64,000 nt of DNA, from positions 2,170,001-2,234,000 of the forward strand of contig OY282365.1 in assembly GCA_958295685.1 (NCBI GenBank), read 5' to 3'. Position numbers and translations under genes: made by a program. Origin of the DNA: an uncultured Dehalococcoidia bacterium (lineage in GTDB: Bacteria; Chloroflexota; Dehalococcoidia; Lucifugimonadales; CATQGZ01). The notes under the pieces were generated by a model. That model did no database searches, was not told the origin of the DNA, and saw only the letters and a program-made list of their open reading frames with translations. Below, in pieces: positions 8,963 through 17,834 of the stretch; within the stretch, counting starts at the first letter, position 1, and the number at the start of each line of letters is the position of its first letter.

Positions 8963-9040
8963 GCTCCAGCAGGACTTATGCAACGTGCAGGCCATGCCTT
9001 AGCCAGCAGCACACGATGCATATGCCAACAACCAGTCTAC

Positions 9041-9074
9041 AGGTAAGTATGTATGTACCTCGATACAGTGTCAA
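9041..9074 (-). promoter_or_regulatory. Promoter of the iron ABC operon with overlapping inverted repeat
   Basis: On the minus strand TTGACA (9074-9069) is followed after 17 bp by CATACT (9051-9046). An inverted repeat AGGTA-N10-TACCT spans 9041-9060, covering the -10 and part of the spacer. It lies between the permease gene and the divergent DtxR-family gene. I infer an operator for that regulator. Confidence 0.45.
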
Positions 9075-9148
9075 GACTTAAGAGCTGGCGAACAGCCGCC
9101 ATCGGCACGCACAGCGACTGCCCGTTATTGAACCGGGCTCGCTGATTT

Positions 9149-9171
9149 GATAAGTTCCAGGTGAATTTATC
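9149..9171. promoter_or_regulatory. Inverted repeat before the DtxR-family gene
   Basis: GATAA-N13-TTATC lies 19 bp before the ATG at 9190, downstream of a possible -35 TTGAAC at about 9127. The position suits autoregulation, but the half sites differ from those at 3945 and 9041, so it may bind something else or be chance. Confidence 0.25.
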
Positions 9172-9189
9172 GATTCTTCGAGGGGTGGT

Positions 9190-9930
9190 ATGGCTGTCCG
9201 TAAGGCCAGAGGAAAGAGGTCGGGGTCGGAAGAGACGCGCCTGTCGATGTCGACGGAGAACTACCTGCTGTCCATCTTCCGGCTCCAGGAGCAACAGCCA
9301 CGGCTGAGTCTGACCCAACTGGCGGATCATCTCCGTACTCTGCCGGTCGCCGAGGGGCTGGGCACCTCTTTGCCCTCCGTGAGCGCCATGATTCGCCGAA
9401 TGAGCCGCGAGGGTCTCGTCGAGGTCGACCAGAGCAGAGGGGTGGTGCTGACCGGAGAGGGGCGGAAGTCTGCGGAGAGCATCGTGCGGAGGCACCGGCT
9501 TGCGGAGCGGATGGTCGTCGATCTCCTGGGCGTGGACCTGGCCAAGGCCCACATAGAGGCTCATCGGCTCGAGCACGCGATCTCGCCGGATCTGGAGGAG
9601 AAGATCGTGGCGAAGCTCGGGAATCCCGAGACGTGCCCGTTCGGGCATCCCGTTCCGGGCAGCGGCTACAGTTCGCCTGGGGATGCCTTACCCCTTGACA
9701 AGGCCACTCCCGGCGCTGAGTTGGTCATCGACAGGGTTCCGGAGGACGATCAGCCGCTACTGGAGTACCTGGTCGTCAACGGCCTGATTCCCGGTGGAGT
9801 CGTCTCGATTGGTGACATGGCCACCAGCCGCGGGGTCATCACACTCTCGTGCGCCGGCAACCATGTTGCCTTCAGCTACGAGGTTGCTTCCAAGGTGTGG
9901 GCCCGTCCCAAGGCGGGCGCCGCCTGCTAA
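9190..9930 (+). CDS. DtxR/MntR-family metal-dependent transcriptional regulator
   Basis: The 246-residue protein has a basic leader, an N-terminal winged helix (about 18-85, TENYLLSIFRLQEQQPRLSLTQLADHL, then SVSAMIRRMSREGLVEVDQSRGVVLTGEG), a dimerisation and metal-binding region with RRHRLAERMVVDLLG, EAHRLEHAISPDLEEKI and CPFGHPVPG, and a FeoA/SH3-like C-terminus (about 170-240). These match DtxR, IdeR and MntR. Metal ligands include the His and Glu of EAHRLEH and Cys/His of CPFGHP. Placed divergently from the iron ABC operon, it most likely represses iron or manganese uptake when metal is abundant. Its stop overlaps the stop of the convergent sialidase-like gene by 3 bp. Confidence 0.92.
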   Translation: MAVRKARGKRSGSEETRLSMSTENYLLSIFRLQEQQPRLSLTQLADHLRTLPVAEGLGTSLPSVSAMIRRMSREGLVEVDQSRGVVLTGEGRKSAESIVRRHRLAERMVVDLLGVDLAKAHIEAHRLEHAISPDLEEKIVAKLGNPETCPFGHPVPGSGYSSPGDALPLDKATPGAELVIDRVPEDDQPLLEYLVVNGLIPGGVVSIGDMATSRGVITLSCAGNHVAFSYEVASKVWARPKAGAAC

Positions 9931-11219
9931 GGGCCGCTGCCAGTCGTGGGCACGGTGAGTCCGGCCAGCATGTCGTCGGTGACGTAGCGGCCCAGCCCGA
10001 ATATCTTGCGGTCCGTGTACCAGAAGATGCGCCTTCCGTTCCGCTCCGTCAGGCTGGCATACATCGACAGCCACTTCCTATACTCGGGGAACACACCGAC
10101 GTTCTGTGTGTCGCAGAACAGCAGGGGCTCACTGAACCATACCGGCTGACACGCTTCGGGGCGGTACTCTCCGAGGGCCAGGAACTGCGGTCTCCGGCTG
10201 TCCAGGTCGAATGGCCCCTTGCCGCCGTATCCGTATCCGTCGTGATTCTGCAGGAAGAGCAGGTATCTGCCGTCTTCCAGTCCGTAGATCGGCGCGGGGG
10301 AGTCCGGATTGAGCACGGGTGCGCCGCCGTCACGGTATCGAAGGACTTCGGGCTTTCTCCAAGTGTGTCCGTCATCCTCCGAGACTGTGTACCAGATGTT
10401 CCCGTTGCCTGTGCGGAGTACCGTGAACAGCCGCCCGTCCGGGAGCAGCGCGACTGCCGGTTCGTAGCAGAACGTGTAGCCTGCGGAGGCCGCCGGCTCG
10501 TACTCGGCCGGTACCTCGATGATGCTCTCGTCGTCCTGCAGCCACGTCAGCCGCACGTCCTCCGGGTCCGGTCCCTCGTCGATATTGTCGAACCGCACGA
10601 ACTCGCAGCGGAACTCCCTGCCTCCCACGGTCGCGTCCAGTCTGGGGCGGTAGTAGGTGGACGTGCCGCGGGTGACACCCACGATGAGTCGTCCTTTCGA
10701 TTCGCGGATGGGTTTCTGCCAGACGAGCGCGTGTGGGGGGACGTCGGTGTCGGGGTGGTCGTACCGGCTGCGGCGAATGGGGATATTCAGTCCGCCGCCT
10801 TTCCAGGTGTAGCCGTCGTCGTCCGAATACTTGCATCGCAGGCGGGCGTTGATCAGGGAATCGCCGAGGCCGGCGCTCCTGTAGTAGAAGCAGTAGATGC
10901 GTCCGCTGCGGCTGATGACTGGGAATCCGAAGGCGCTGACCTGACCCGGCTTCTCTGCCGGGCCGTCGATAAGCGCGAGAGGAGACCAGCTGACTCCTCC
11001 GTCCTTGCTGCGGGCGTAGACCACGCTGTAGTCGGCGCCGTGTGGCTGGGTACATCTGGAGAAGATCGCGAGCAGATCGCCGCCGGGCGTGTGGTCAACG
11101 AAGAAGTGGTCTACGGCTTCACCGTAGTATGGGGGTTCCGCGGGCAGATAGACGGCCAGGTCCGGGTCGGTCCGTCTCCAGTCGTCCGAGAAGCACTGCT
11201 GAGAGGTGACTGCGGGCAT
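9927..11219 (-). CDS. Sialidase-like BNR/Asp-box beta-propeller protein
   Basis: The 430-residue protein carries several Asp boxes (S-x-D-x-G-x-T/S-W): SKDGGVSW near residue 70, SDDDGYTW and SEDDGHTW. These mark the six-bladed propeller of sialidases and related exo-glycosidases. There is no signal peptide, so an extracellular glycosidase role is uncertain; many SAR202-type genomes encode such proteins without known substrate. The gene follows the VOC gene by 5 bp on the same strand and converges with the DtxR gene. Confidence 0.75.
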   Translation of the reverse strand: MPAVTSQQCFSDDWRRTDPDLAVYLPAEPPYYGEAVDHFFVDHTPGGDLLAIFSRCTQPHGADYSVVYARSKDGGVSWSPLALIDGPAEKPGQVSAFGFPVISRSGRIYCFYYRSAGLGDSLINARLRCKYSDDDGYTWKGGGLNIPIRRSRYDHPDTDVPPHALVWQKPIRESKGRLIVGVTRGTSTYYRPRLDATVGGREFRCEFVRFDNIDEGPDPEDVRLTWLQDDESIIEVPAEYEPAASAGYTFCYEPAVALLPDGRLFTVLRTGNGNIWYTVSEDDGHTWRKPEVLRYRDGGAPVLNPDSPAPIYGLEDGRYLLFLQNHDGYGYGGKGPFDLDSRRPQFLALGEYRPEACQPVWFSEPLLFCDTQNVGVFPEYRKWLSMYASLTERNGRRIFWYTDRKIFGLGRYVTDDMLAGLTVPTTGSGP

Positions 11220-11224
11220 CGGGC

Positions 11225-11572
11225 TTAGTCCGACAGAACGATTCCGACCACGTTCCCGTCGGGGTCGGCGAACAGGGCGAACGTCACCACGTTGGGCAGC
11301 ACGGTGGGAGGCACAATCGTCTTTCCCCCGAGCCGCTCGGCCTTGTCGAGGTAGGCCTGCAGGTCATCGACTTCGACGTAGAACGTCACACGGCTCGGTC
11401 CGTCGGCGGGGGATATGCCTCCACCGATCCCACGTCCGCTTTTGGTGTCGATCAGTCCGTAGCTGAGCTCGTCGTGGACGCTGAGGTGCCATCCAAACAG
11501 GTCGGCGTAGTACTTCTGAAGCTCCGGCGCCTGACTGGACTGGATCTCGAAATGGACTACGGGGTTCGGCAC
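11225..11572 (-). CDS. VOC (glyoxalase/bleomycin-resistance) family protein
   Basis: A 115-residue single-module VOC protein: NPVVHFEIQSSQAPELQKYYADLFGW at the N-terminus, RVTFYVEVDDLQAYLDKAERLGG in the middle and FALFADPDGNVVGIV at the end. The first His and the terminal acidic region fit a metal site shared in a dimer. The start is GTG at 11572, 8 nt after AAGGAG. It is the first gene of a two-gene unit with the sialidase-like protein. Substrate unknown. Confidence 0.85.
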   Translation of the reverse strand: MPNPVVHFEIQSSQAPELQKYYADLFGWHLSVHDELSYGLIDTKSGRGIGGGISPADGPSRVTFYVEVDDLQAYLDKAERLGGKTIVPPTVLPNVVTFALFADPDGNVVGIVLSD

Positions 11573-11780
11573 ACTCGAATCTCCTTACGCGAGCATCGCG
11601 AGCATTGGGAAAGCGACAGTGGGGGCAAGGTAGCAGCGCCTGCCCTGCGCGGTCAACTCTGTTCAGTCGTCGCTCATCACCGCGCGTGCCGGGCCCTACG
11701 GCGTGACAGCGGTTGCAACCCTGTGTCAATGCCTCTAAGATAGGGCACTCTCACGGTTCTGGGACACCTGGTGACGGACG

Positions 11781-12713
11781 ATGGTGAAGAACAAGACGCT
11801 CGGTCACGGCGTAGACTCACACGAGGGTGTCGGCGGCCACGCGCCTGACGCAGGCGTTGAGGCTGCCCGTGCAGCGTTGCCTGTCAACCGGGAGGATCGG
11901 GTCAGGCAGTTCCTGGAGAATCTCTCCCCGTACCCTCAGCGCATGAAACGCAAGGAGTACGACCGCGCGAAGCGTGTTCTTCAGGTGGAGCTTGTGAAGC
12001 TCCAGAACTGGATCCGCGATTCCGGCGAGAGGGTGATCATCCTGTTCGAGGGGAGGGACGCGGCCGGCAAGGGGGGCACCATCAGGCGATTCATGGAGCA
12101 CTGGAACCCTCGCAGCGCCCGCGTGGTGGCTCTGGACAAGCCCTCGGAAGTGGAGACAGGGCAGTGGTACTTCCAGCGCTATGTTCGGCACTTCCCGACG
12201 AAGGGCGAGATAGTCCTTTTCGACAGGTCCTGGTACAACCGCGCGGGTGTCGAGAGGGTGTTCGGGTTCTCGACCGAGTCGGAGTACAGGCTGTTCATGA
12301 AACAGGTTCCGGTCTTCGAGGAGATGATCGTCGAGAGTGGCATCCGTCTCATCAAGTTCTACTTCTCGGTGAGCAGGGACGAGCAGTTCAGACGCTTCGG
12401 AAAGCGCGCCGACAATCCGCTCAAGCAGTGGAAGATAAGTCCAATCGACATACTGTCGAGGGACCGGTGGGACTCTTATACGGCGGCGAAGGAGGCCATG
12501 TTCGTCCGGACGCACAGCGCCACCGCGCCCTGGACGATTATCAAGTCCGACGACAAGAAGCGCGCCAGGATCAATGCCATGCGGCACGTGATCTACCTTA
12601 TCGACTACGACGGCAAGGACCCCACCGCCGCATACTTGCCCGACCCCTCGATAGTGGCCGCCGCCGACGAGATATACGAAGGCTGCGCTCCTTCGATACC
12701 CTATCCTGATTGA
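11781..12713 (+). CDS. Polyphosphate kinase 2 (PPK2)
   Basis: The 310-residue protein has the PPK2 signature: Walker A FEGRDAAGKGG, the lid lead-in WNPRSARVVALDKPSEVETGQWYFQRYV, Walker B LFDRSWYNRAGVE, and SRDEQFRRFGKRADNPLKQWKISPID. PPK2 enzymes move phosphate between polyphosphate and nucleotides, usually favouring GTP or ATP formation from polyphosphate. Size and the DxxSWYNRAG motif suggest the one-domain class I type. The first 50 residues are a variable extension. The gene is alone on its strand, followed 34 bp later by the racemase-like gene. Confidence 0.92.
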   Translation: MVKNKTLGHGVDSHEGVGGHAPDAGVEAARAALPVNREDRVRQFLENLSPYPQRMKRKEYDRAKRVLQVELVKLQNWIRDSGERVIILFEGRDAAGKGGTIRRFMEHWNPRSARVVALDKPSEVETGQWYFQRYVRHFPTKGEIVLFDRSWYNRAGVERVFGFSTESEYRLFMKQVPVFEEMIVESGIRLIKFYFSVSRDEQFRRFGKRADNPLKQWKISPIDILSRDRWDSYTAAKEAMFVRTHSATAPWTIIKSDDKKRARINAMRHVIYLIDYDGKDPTAAYLPDPSIVAAADEIYEGCAPSIPYPD

Positions 12714-12747
12714 GCCGCCTCCAGTCTGGTCATTGAGGCGGGTTGAG

Positions 12748-13461
12748 ATGAGCACGATCGGGCTGATATGGCCGGGACCGGTGGGACCGGGCGAGGTGGA
12801 GGAGACGGAACGGTTCCTGCCGCCGGGAGTCACGGTCCGATATTCCGCGACGAACGGCGAGGATGAACCCATAACGCTGGAGCGGCTGATTCGAATGGCC
12901 GAGAGCGCCGACATCGAGAAGGCCGCAGGCGTCTTCGGACCGTCCGAGGTGGACGTGGTCGCATATGCCTGCACGTCTGCCAGCTATGTCAGGGGGGTCG
13001 GAGGGGACGTCGAGATCGCGGAGCGAATCGAGCGGGAGACGAGGCTTCCGACGACCACCACGTCGACGGCGGTGACGAGAGCGCTCCGAGCGGCAGCCGT
13101 TCGCCGCGTCGCCATTCTCTCCCCGCACGTGGACGAGCTCAACGAGCGGCTGCGCGCCTTTCTGGAGCAGAGCGGCTTCGAGGTGGTCCACGTGAGAGGA
13201 CTGAATCGGCTGAGGGGCATTGAGCAGATACCACCGGATGAGATCGAGGAGTTGGTCGTCCGCCTGGTGGACAGGCCGGACGCGGACGGGGTGTTCATCA
13301 GCTGTACGGGAATGAAGACCGCAGCCGTGATAGCCGGGCTCGAGGAGAGGATCGGCAAGCCGGTGGTCTCGGCTCTTCAGGCCACGTTGTGGGACTCGCT
13401 CAACGGCCTGCGGCCAGCGGAGGGCCGGACGCATGCTCCGGAAGCGCCGCGCGCGGAGTGA
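12748..13461 (+). CDS. Asp/Glu racemase / maleate isomerase-like protein
   Basis: A 237-residue protein of the Asp/Glu/hydantoin racemase superfamily, closest in pattern to maleate isomerase and arylmalonate decarboxylase. Two catalytic cysteines are visible: AYACTSASYV in the N-terminal half and FISCTGMKT in the C-terminal half. The N-terminal IGLIWPGPVGPGEVEETERFLPPGV is typical of maleate isomerase-like members. I place the start at ATG 12748, where homology begins, not at the TTG at 12733. Substrate not assigned. Confidence 0.8.
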   Translation: MSTIGLIWPGPVGPGEVEETERFLPPGVTVRYSATNGEDEPITLERLIRMAESADIEKAAGVFGPSEVDVVAYACTSASYVRGVGGDVEIAERIERETRLPTTTTSTAVTRALRAAAVRRVAILSPHVDELNERLRAFLEQSGFEVVHVRGLNRLRGIEQIPPDEIEELVVRLVDRPDADGVFISCTGMKTAAVIAGLEERIGKPVVSALQATLWDSLNGLRPAEGRTHAPEAPRAE

Positions 13462-13512
13462 CCGCCGCGTGTGAGAGAGGCATTCCTCGCCGCCCTGCCG
13501 GGGGCCGTCCAC

Positions 13513-14643
13513 TCACCACTGGACGAACATCGGCATGACGACGTGCAGGAATCTGTCGTCGTCGGTGGGTCTGATGACGCCTGGGCTCGAAGGGGTGGAG
13601 ATCTCCAGAGCCACCCTGTCCTCCTCCAAGACGTCGAGTACTTCCATCAGGTACTTGCTGTTGAAGGCGATCTTGGCCTCGGACTCTCTGCCCTCGACCG
13701 TGGCGTCGATCTCTCCCTGATTGTCCCCCAGCTCCTCGGCGCGGGAGGATATGGAGAGCTTCCCCTCGCCTTCTCCCGATATCTGGAGGCGCACGATGCC
13801 GCTGCCGTCGCGGGCGAAGATGGATGCCGAGCGGGTGGCTCTCAGGAACTCCTCGCGTCCCACGACTACCCTGGTGGCGTGGTCCTGGGGTATCAGCTGT
13901 GCGTAGTTGGGGAAGGTCCCCTGGACGAGCTGCGAGACGACCTCCACGTTATCCAGCCTGAACAGGGCCTGGCTCTTGGGGGGGGTCACGGTGAATTCGA
14001 CGGCGCCTTCCTGATTCGCGATGAGGCGGTTGACCTCCTGCAGCGACCGCGCCGGGATGATGAAGCTGACGTCTTCGGATACCGGCTCGGCGAGGCTGCC
14101 CCTGAATACCGACAGTCTGAACCCGTCTGCGGCTGCGAACGTAAAGTCCTGGCCGTTCAGTTCGACCTTGGTTCCCGTGAGCACCGGACGCGAGTCCTCG
14201 GTGGCTGCCGCGAAGGCCACGTGGTTGACCGCGCTCCTGAGGACGTCGGCCTCTATCCTGGCTATGACCCCCGACTCCACCGTTGGTATGGGCGGGAAGT
14301 CGTCGGCGCCGGCGCCGTTCACGTGCGCCTCGAAGCGCGCGCACTTCAGGTCCATGCTCGCGGGCTGGTCGGCCGAGGCGATGTCGATCCGCTCTTCCGG
14401 CAGGGAGTTGACCAACTCGGTCAGCAGGCGGGCCGGTACGGTGAGGGAGCCCTCGTCTTCGATCTGTGCGCCGATCCAAGTGGTTATGGCTATCTCCAGA
14501 TTGGTGGCGGCAAGCTTCAGGCGGGACTGATCGGTCGAGAGGAGGACGTTTTGGGTGATGGGCAGGGGAGTGCGAGTTGCGACCGCGCGCCCGACTACGG
14601 AGAGTCCGCGGCTGAGATTCTCTTGCAGGCACGAAAGTCTCAT
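13513..14643 (-). CDS. dnaN: DNA polymerase III beta subunit (sliding clamp)
   Basis: The 376-residue protein is full length for DnaN, with three clamp domains: N-terminal MRLSCLQENLSRGLSVVGRAVATRTPLPITQNVLL, domain 2 from EADVLRSAVNHVAFAAATEDSRPVLTG, and domain 3 ending VALEISTPSSPGVIRPTDDDRFLHVVMPMFV. It forms the ring that tethers polymerase III to DNA. It stands alone: no dnaA, recF or gyrB flanks it, so this is not the classic origin cluster. It converges with the racemase-like gene. Confidence 0.97.
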   Translation of the reverse strand: MRLSCLQENLSRGLSVVGRAVATRTPLPITQNVLLSTDQSRLKLAATNLEIAITTWIGAQIEDEGSLTVPARLLTELVNSLPEERIDIASADQPASMDLKCARFEAHVNGAGADDFPPIPTVESGVIARIEADVLRSAVNHVAFAAATEDSRPVLTGTKVELNGQDFTFAAADGFRLSVFRGSLAEPVSEDVSFIIPARSLQEVNRLIANQEGAVEFTVTPPKSQALFRLDNVEVVSQLVQGTFPNYAQLIPQDHATRVVVGREEFLRATRSASIFARDGSGIVRLQISGEGEGKLSISSRAEELGDNQGEIDATVEGRESEAKIAFNSKYLMEVLDVLEEDRVALEISTPSSPGVIRPTDDDRFLHVVMPMFVQW

Positions 14644-14730
14644 TGTCTGGAAGCCCTCCTGAGCGCGGGTGTGTGAATGGCGTAAGTATAGAACGGCACC
14701 GATTGAGCGTCAATGCCGGGGGCGATGCTC

Positions 14731-14829
14731 GCAACTGTTCAGCATGGTCAGTGGTCAGTGACCCAGATCCCTGCCAGGGGGGAACCTCTCCGGACTCTCC
14801 TTCGGGTCTCACAGAGGCTGAACAGTTTC
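14731..14829 (-). mobile_element. MITE copy M4, internally deleted
   Basis: A 99-bp remnant running from GCAACTGTTCAG to CTGAACAGTTTC, with the family's TCTCCTTCGGGTCTCAC part inside. The flanking 8 bp do not match each other. It lies between dnaN and iteron copy A in a gene-free stretch from 14644 to 15387. Confidence 0.6.
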
Positions 14830-14849
14830 GTGAACCCAGATCCCCAACC

Positions 14850-15172
14850 CCGGTTGATGGGCGACGCGCCGGTCCTTGCGTCCGGGGGCCTCCGGGGATC
14901 GGCGCGGCGGGAAATTTTTGCGGAAGTGTCGCATTTGCGGGTATTTCCCAACCACTTCGTAGCTGGGAGGGCTGATTTTGGCTGACACTTACGCGACACT
15001 ATGCGACACTAATGCGACACTAATGCGACACTAATGCGACACTTATGCGACACCCATGCGACACCCATGCGACACTTTCCGACAGGCGCTTCAGGAGTCC
15101 TGCGGGCTGGTTGTGGGAGATGGGCTGGCTGTGTCATGGGCATACTCTAGCACAGCGGTTCGGTGTCGTCAA
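14850..15172 (-). repeat. Iteron element, copy A (GTGTCGCA type)
   Basis: Read on the minus strand: promoter TTGACG (15172-15167) - 17 bp - TAGAGT (15149-15144), ATGACACAG, the conserved block with CGCCCGCAGGACTCCT-like sequence, about nine iterons GTGTCGCATTA of 11 bp (15080-14984), the AGCTACGAAGTGG box (about 14950), the single inverted partner TGCGACAC, then a GCAAAAATTTCC tail and GGACCGGCGCGTCGCCC. Iteron and partner agree (variable bases GC). Confidence 0.8.
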
Positions 15173-15227
15173 GGGTTCGCATGACATCGGAGAATCGGAT
15201 GGTTCTCGGACAGACCAAGATGAGATT

Positions 15228-15280
15228 GCCTTAAGTAAGGCCCTACAGCTATTGACTGGAGCCTGTTCGTGGTGCTAACT
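15228..15280 (+). promoter_or_regulatory. Promoter of the aap operon with upstream palindrome
   Basis: TTGACT at 15252-15257, a 17-bp spacer and CTAACT at 15275-15280. An inverted repeat GCCTTA-AG-TAAGGC at 15228-15241 sits 11 bp before the -35, a place suited to an activator or repressor. The promoter lies over an in-frame ATG at 15280, so translation must begin further down. Confidence 0.5.
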
Positions 15281-15387
15281 TGAGCCGCTGGACGAGTCCG
15301 CGCCGTGGGATTTCGGCAAGGTGGTTTAATTTAAGCGCCGCACGATACGAGGCTGGCGTGAATGTGAGAGACATAGGAGGGATGCAG

Positions 15388-16449
15388 ATGCACATGATCA
15401 AGTATGTCCTGGGGGCCGGTTTGCTGGCCGCCGCTCTGGGCCTTGCCGCATGCGGAGGGGGCCAGGACGAGGAGGCCGCTCAGTCGCGGTTGGACATGGT
15501 GAAGGAGCGCGGCAACGTCATCTGCGCCAGCAATAACAGTCTGGCCGGATTCGGCAGCATCGATGCGAACGGCAACACCGTCGGATTCGACATCGATCTC
15601 TGCAAGGCGATAGCCGCGGCCGTTCTGGGCGACGCCACCGCGGTGGAGTTCCGCCCCACCGTGGCCGCCGAGCGGGGGCCTGTCATGCAGTCCGGCGAGG
15701 TGGACCTGATGTCCCGCAACACCACGTGGACATCTTTCCGGAACACCCAGTGGGGGAACTTCGCGCCGACGATGTTCTACGATGGGCAGGGGTTCATGGT
15801 GCTGAGGAGCATGGGCGTCTCCAGCCTGCTGGAGCTTGAGGGCGCCAAGGTGTGCGTACAGCAGGGCACGACTACCGAGCTGAACCTGCAGGACTTCAGC
15901 AACCAGAACAATCTTAATCTCGACGTGGTGACCTTCCCCGACAACACCACCACGAGCGAGGCTTACCAGAGCGGGCAGTGCGACGCGCTCACCACCGACC
16001 GCTCCGGTCTGGTAAGCACGCGGGTCGGTTTCAGCAACTCGGACGACCACGTGATTCTGCCGGGCACCATTTCGGAAGAGCCGTTGGGCCCGGTGGTTCC
16101 GCACGGCGACGAGCAGTGGTACGACGTGGTGTCGGCGGTGATGGCGATGCTCATCTACGCCGAGGCATACGAGATAACCTCAGCCAGCGTGCCCGCGACC
16201 GCGACCGGCGACACCGCGGTCGATCGGTTGTTTGGTCTGAGCGGCTCCTACGGTCAGGAGATTCTGGGGATCAGCGACACCGCCGCTCAGGACGTGATCC
16301 GCAGCGTCGGCAACTACGGCGAGATATACGACCGGCATCTGTCCCGTCTTGGGCTGATTCGCGAGGGCAGCCGCAACGCTTTGTGGGCTGCCGCTCCCTG
16401 CGGAGACTGCCCCAAGGGAGGCCAGATTTACGCGGCTCCGCTGCGGTAG
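15388..16449 (+). CDS. aapJ: General L-amino-acid ABC transporter substrate-binding lipoprotein (AapJ type)
   Basis: The 353-residue protein has a lipoprotein signal (YVLGAGLLAAALGLAAC) and the AapJ/BztA pattern: VKERGNVICASNNSLAGFGSIDANGNTVGFDIDLCKAIAAAVLG, VDLMSRNTTWT and the C-terminal NALWAAAPCGDCPKGGQIYAAPLR. AapJ-type proteins bind a broad set of L-amino acids. I choose ATG 15388, 7 nt after GGAGG at 15376-15380. It is first in a complete aapJQMP set; a long stem-loop separates it from aapQ, which probably sets a higher level of binding protein. Confidence 0.93.
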   Translation: MHMIKYVLGAGLLAAALGLAACGGGQDEEAAQSRLDMVKERGNVICASNNSLAGFGSIDANGNTVGFDIDLCKAIAAAVLGDATAVEFRPTVAAERGPVMQSGEVDLMSRNTTWTSFRNTQWGNFAPTMFYDGQGFMVLRSMGVSSLLELEGAKVCVQQGTTTELNLQDFSNQNNLNLDVVTFPDNTTTSEAYQSGQCDALTTDRSGLVSTRVGFSNSDDHVILPGTISEEPLGPVVPHGDEQWYDVVSAVMAMLIYAEAYEITSASVPATATGDTAVDRLFGLSGSYGQEILGISDTAAQDVIRSVGNYGEIYDRHLSRLGLIREGSRNALWAAAPCGDCPKGGQIYAAPLR

Positions 16450-16488
16450 GGACGGCGGCGTCCCTCTCGCTCCATAACGCGCCCCGCA

Positions 16489-16538
16489 GAAATGGGTGAG
16501 GACGGGTCGGCAAAGCCGGCCCTGTCCCCACCCATTTC
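16489..16538 (+). terminator. Long stem-loop between aapJ and aapQ (partial terminator or mRNA stabiliser)
   Basis: A 50-nt hairpin: GAAATGGGTG at 16489 pairs with CACCCATTTC ending at 16538, with GGAC/GTCC and CGGC/GCCG inner stems and an AAA loop. No U-tract follows. A smaller GGGACG-GCGG-CGTCCC hairpin lies at 16450-16465. Such hairpins behind a binding-protein gene usually protect its mRNA and limit read-through into the permease genes. Confidence 0.6.
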
Positions 16539-16634
16539 CTCATCAACTGCTCCGCCGCGAGCAGGCCTGCCCTGCATGGGAATCCGGGTCATGGTGTATA
16601 ATGCGCCGCAATCGCTTCGCAGAGCACCGTGTGA

Positions 16635-17831
16635 ATGGCTCAATTGCCGAGGACATTAACCTATCAGGGCATACCGGTCTGGCGTCATCTGCTGGTTATC
16701 CAGTGGACCACGCAGATCGTGTCGGCCATCGTGGTGGTGGCGCTCGTCGTCTGGTTCTTCGCCAACATCGGCGGCGCCATACAGGATCGGGACATACCCT
16801 ACGGCTTCAGCTTCCTGTCCCGTGAGTACCAGACCCCCATCGGGGACCACCTGATCCCCTACGAATCATCGGACACTTTTCTCTACGCTCTGTTCGTCGC
16901 CACCACCAACACAGTCGTGGTCGCCGTGGCAGGCGTCATCCTGGCGACGCTGCTGGGGATAGTCATCGGCGTGGCCCGGCTGTCGGGCAACTGGCTCGTG
17001 TCCAAGCTGGCGTTGGTCTACGTGGAGTTCTTCCGCAACGTTCCGCTGCTGGTGCAGCTGCTGTTCTGGTTCTACCTCATGCTGACACTGCCGACGGTGC
17101 GCGACGGCCACGTGGTAGCCGGGCGTATCTACGTCAACAACAGCGGGATATCGATACCCTGGCTGTCGGGGAGCGGTGGGGCGCTGACGTGGCTGGCGCT
17201 GGCAGGCGCGGCGGTCGTCATCGGAGTGGTGGTCCATCGGCTGCTGGTTCGGCGCGAGGTCGAGACGGGTCGGGCGTCCTATCCCCTGATGGCCGGCTTC
17301 GCAGCCGCGTTCGTCGTTGGCGCCGTGTCCTGGCTGGCGATAGGAGCGGGCGGCGAGGCGCCGTTCGTGATCTCGTTACCGGGGCCCGAGGGGAGATTCG
17401 GACGCATCGCAGGGGGGTTCACCATTCGCGCCGGCTTGCTGGTGCTGCTGATCGGTCTGGTGATGTACACCGCGGCCTTCATCGCCGAGATCGTGCGGGC
17501 CGGGATTCAGTCCGTCGTACGCGGTCAGGTAGAGGCGTCCCGCGCGCTGGGGCTGTCACCCCTCGAGGCGCTGCGCCACGTGGTCTTTCCCCAGGCCCTG
17601 CGCGTCATCATCCCCCCGACGATCAGCCAGTATCTGAACCTGACCAAGAACAGCAGTCTGGGAGGGGCGGTCGGGTACGCGGAGCTGACCAACGTGGGCA
17701 TAACGATGACCCAGACCGCCCCTGCGGTGTCCATATTCATCCTGATCATGTTGGTGTATCTTGCGACGAGCCTGACCTGGTCGCTGATAGGCAATCTGTA
17801 CAACCGATACGTCGGCTTCTCGTGGGGCTAG
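16635..17831 (+). CDS. aapQ: Amino-acid ABC transporter permease (AapQ type)
   Basis: The 398-residue membrane protein has about eight predicted helices. An N-terminal VWFFANIGGAIQDRDIPYGFSFLSREYQTPIGDHLIPY segment is typical of AapQ/BztB, followed by VEFFRNVPLLVQLLFWFYLML and the EAA loop QVEASRALGLSPLEALRHVVFPQALRVIIPP near the C-terminus. It forms the channel with AapM. Only 3 bp separate its stop from aapM. Confidence 0.92.
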   Translation: MAQLPRTLTYQGIPVWRHLLVIQWTTQIVSAIVVVALVVWFFANIGGAIQDRDIPYGFSFLSREYQTPIGDHLIPYESSDTFLYALFVATTNTVVVAVAGVILATLLGIVIGVARLSGNWLVSKLALVYVEFFRNVPLLVQLLFWFYLMLTLPTVRDGHVVAGRIYVNNSGISIPWLSGSGGALTWLALAGAAVVIGVVVHRLLVRREVETGRASYPLMAGFAAAFVVGAVSWLAIGAGGEAPFVISLPGPEGRFGRIAGGFTIRAGLLVLLIGLVMYTAAFIAEIVRAGIQSVVRGQVEASRALGLSPLEALRHVVFPQALRVIIPPTISQYLNLTKNSSLGGAVGYAELTNVGITMTQTAPAVSIFILIMLVYLATSLTWSLIGNLYNRYVGFSWG

Positions 17832-17834
17832 AAG

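Noticed and set aside
14984..15080. Iteron array as a CRISPR
   Set aside because: The unit is 11 bp without unique spacers, there are no cas genes, and arrays sit inside a fixed element with a promoter and an inverted unit.
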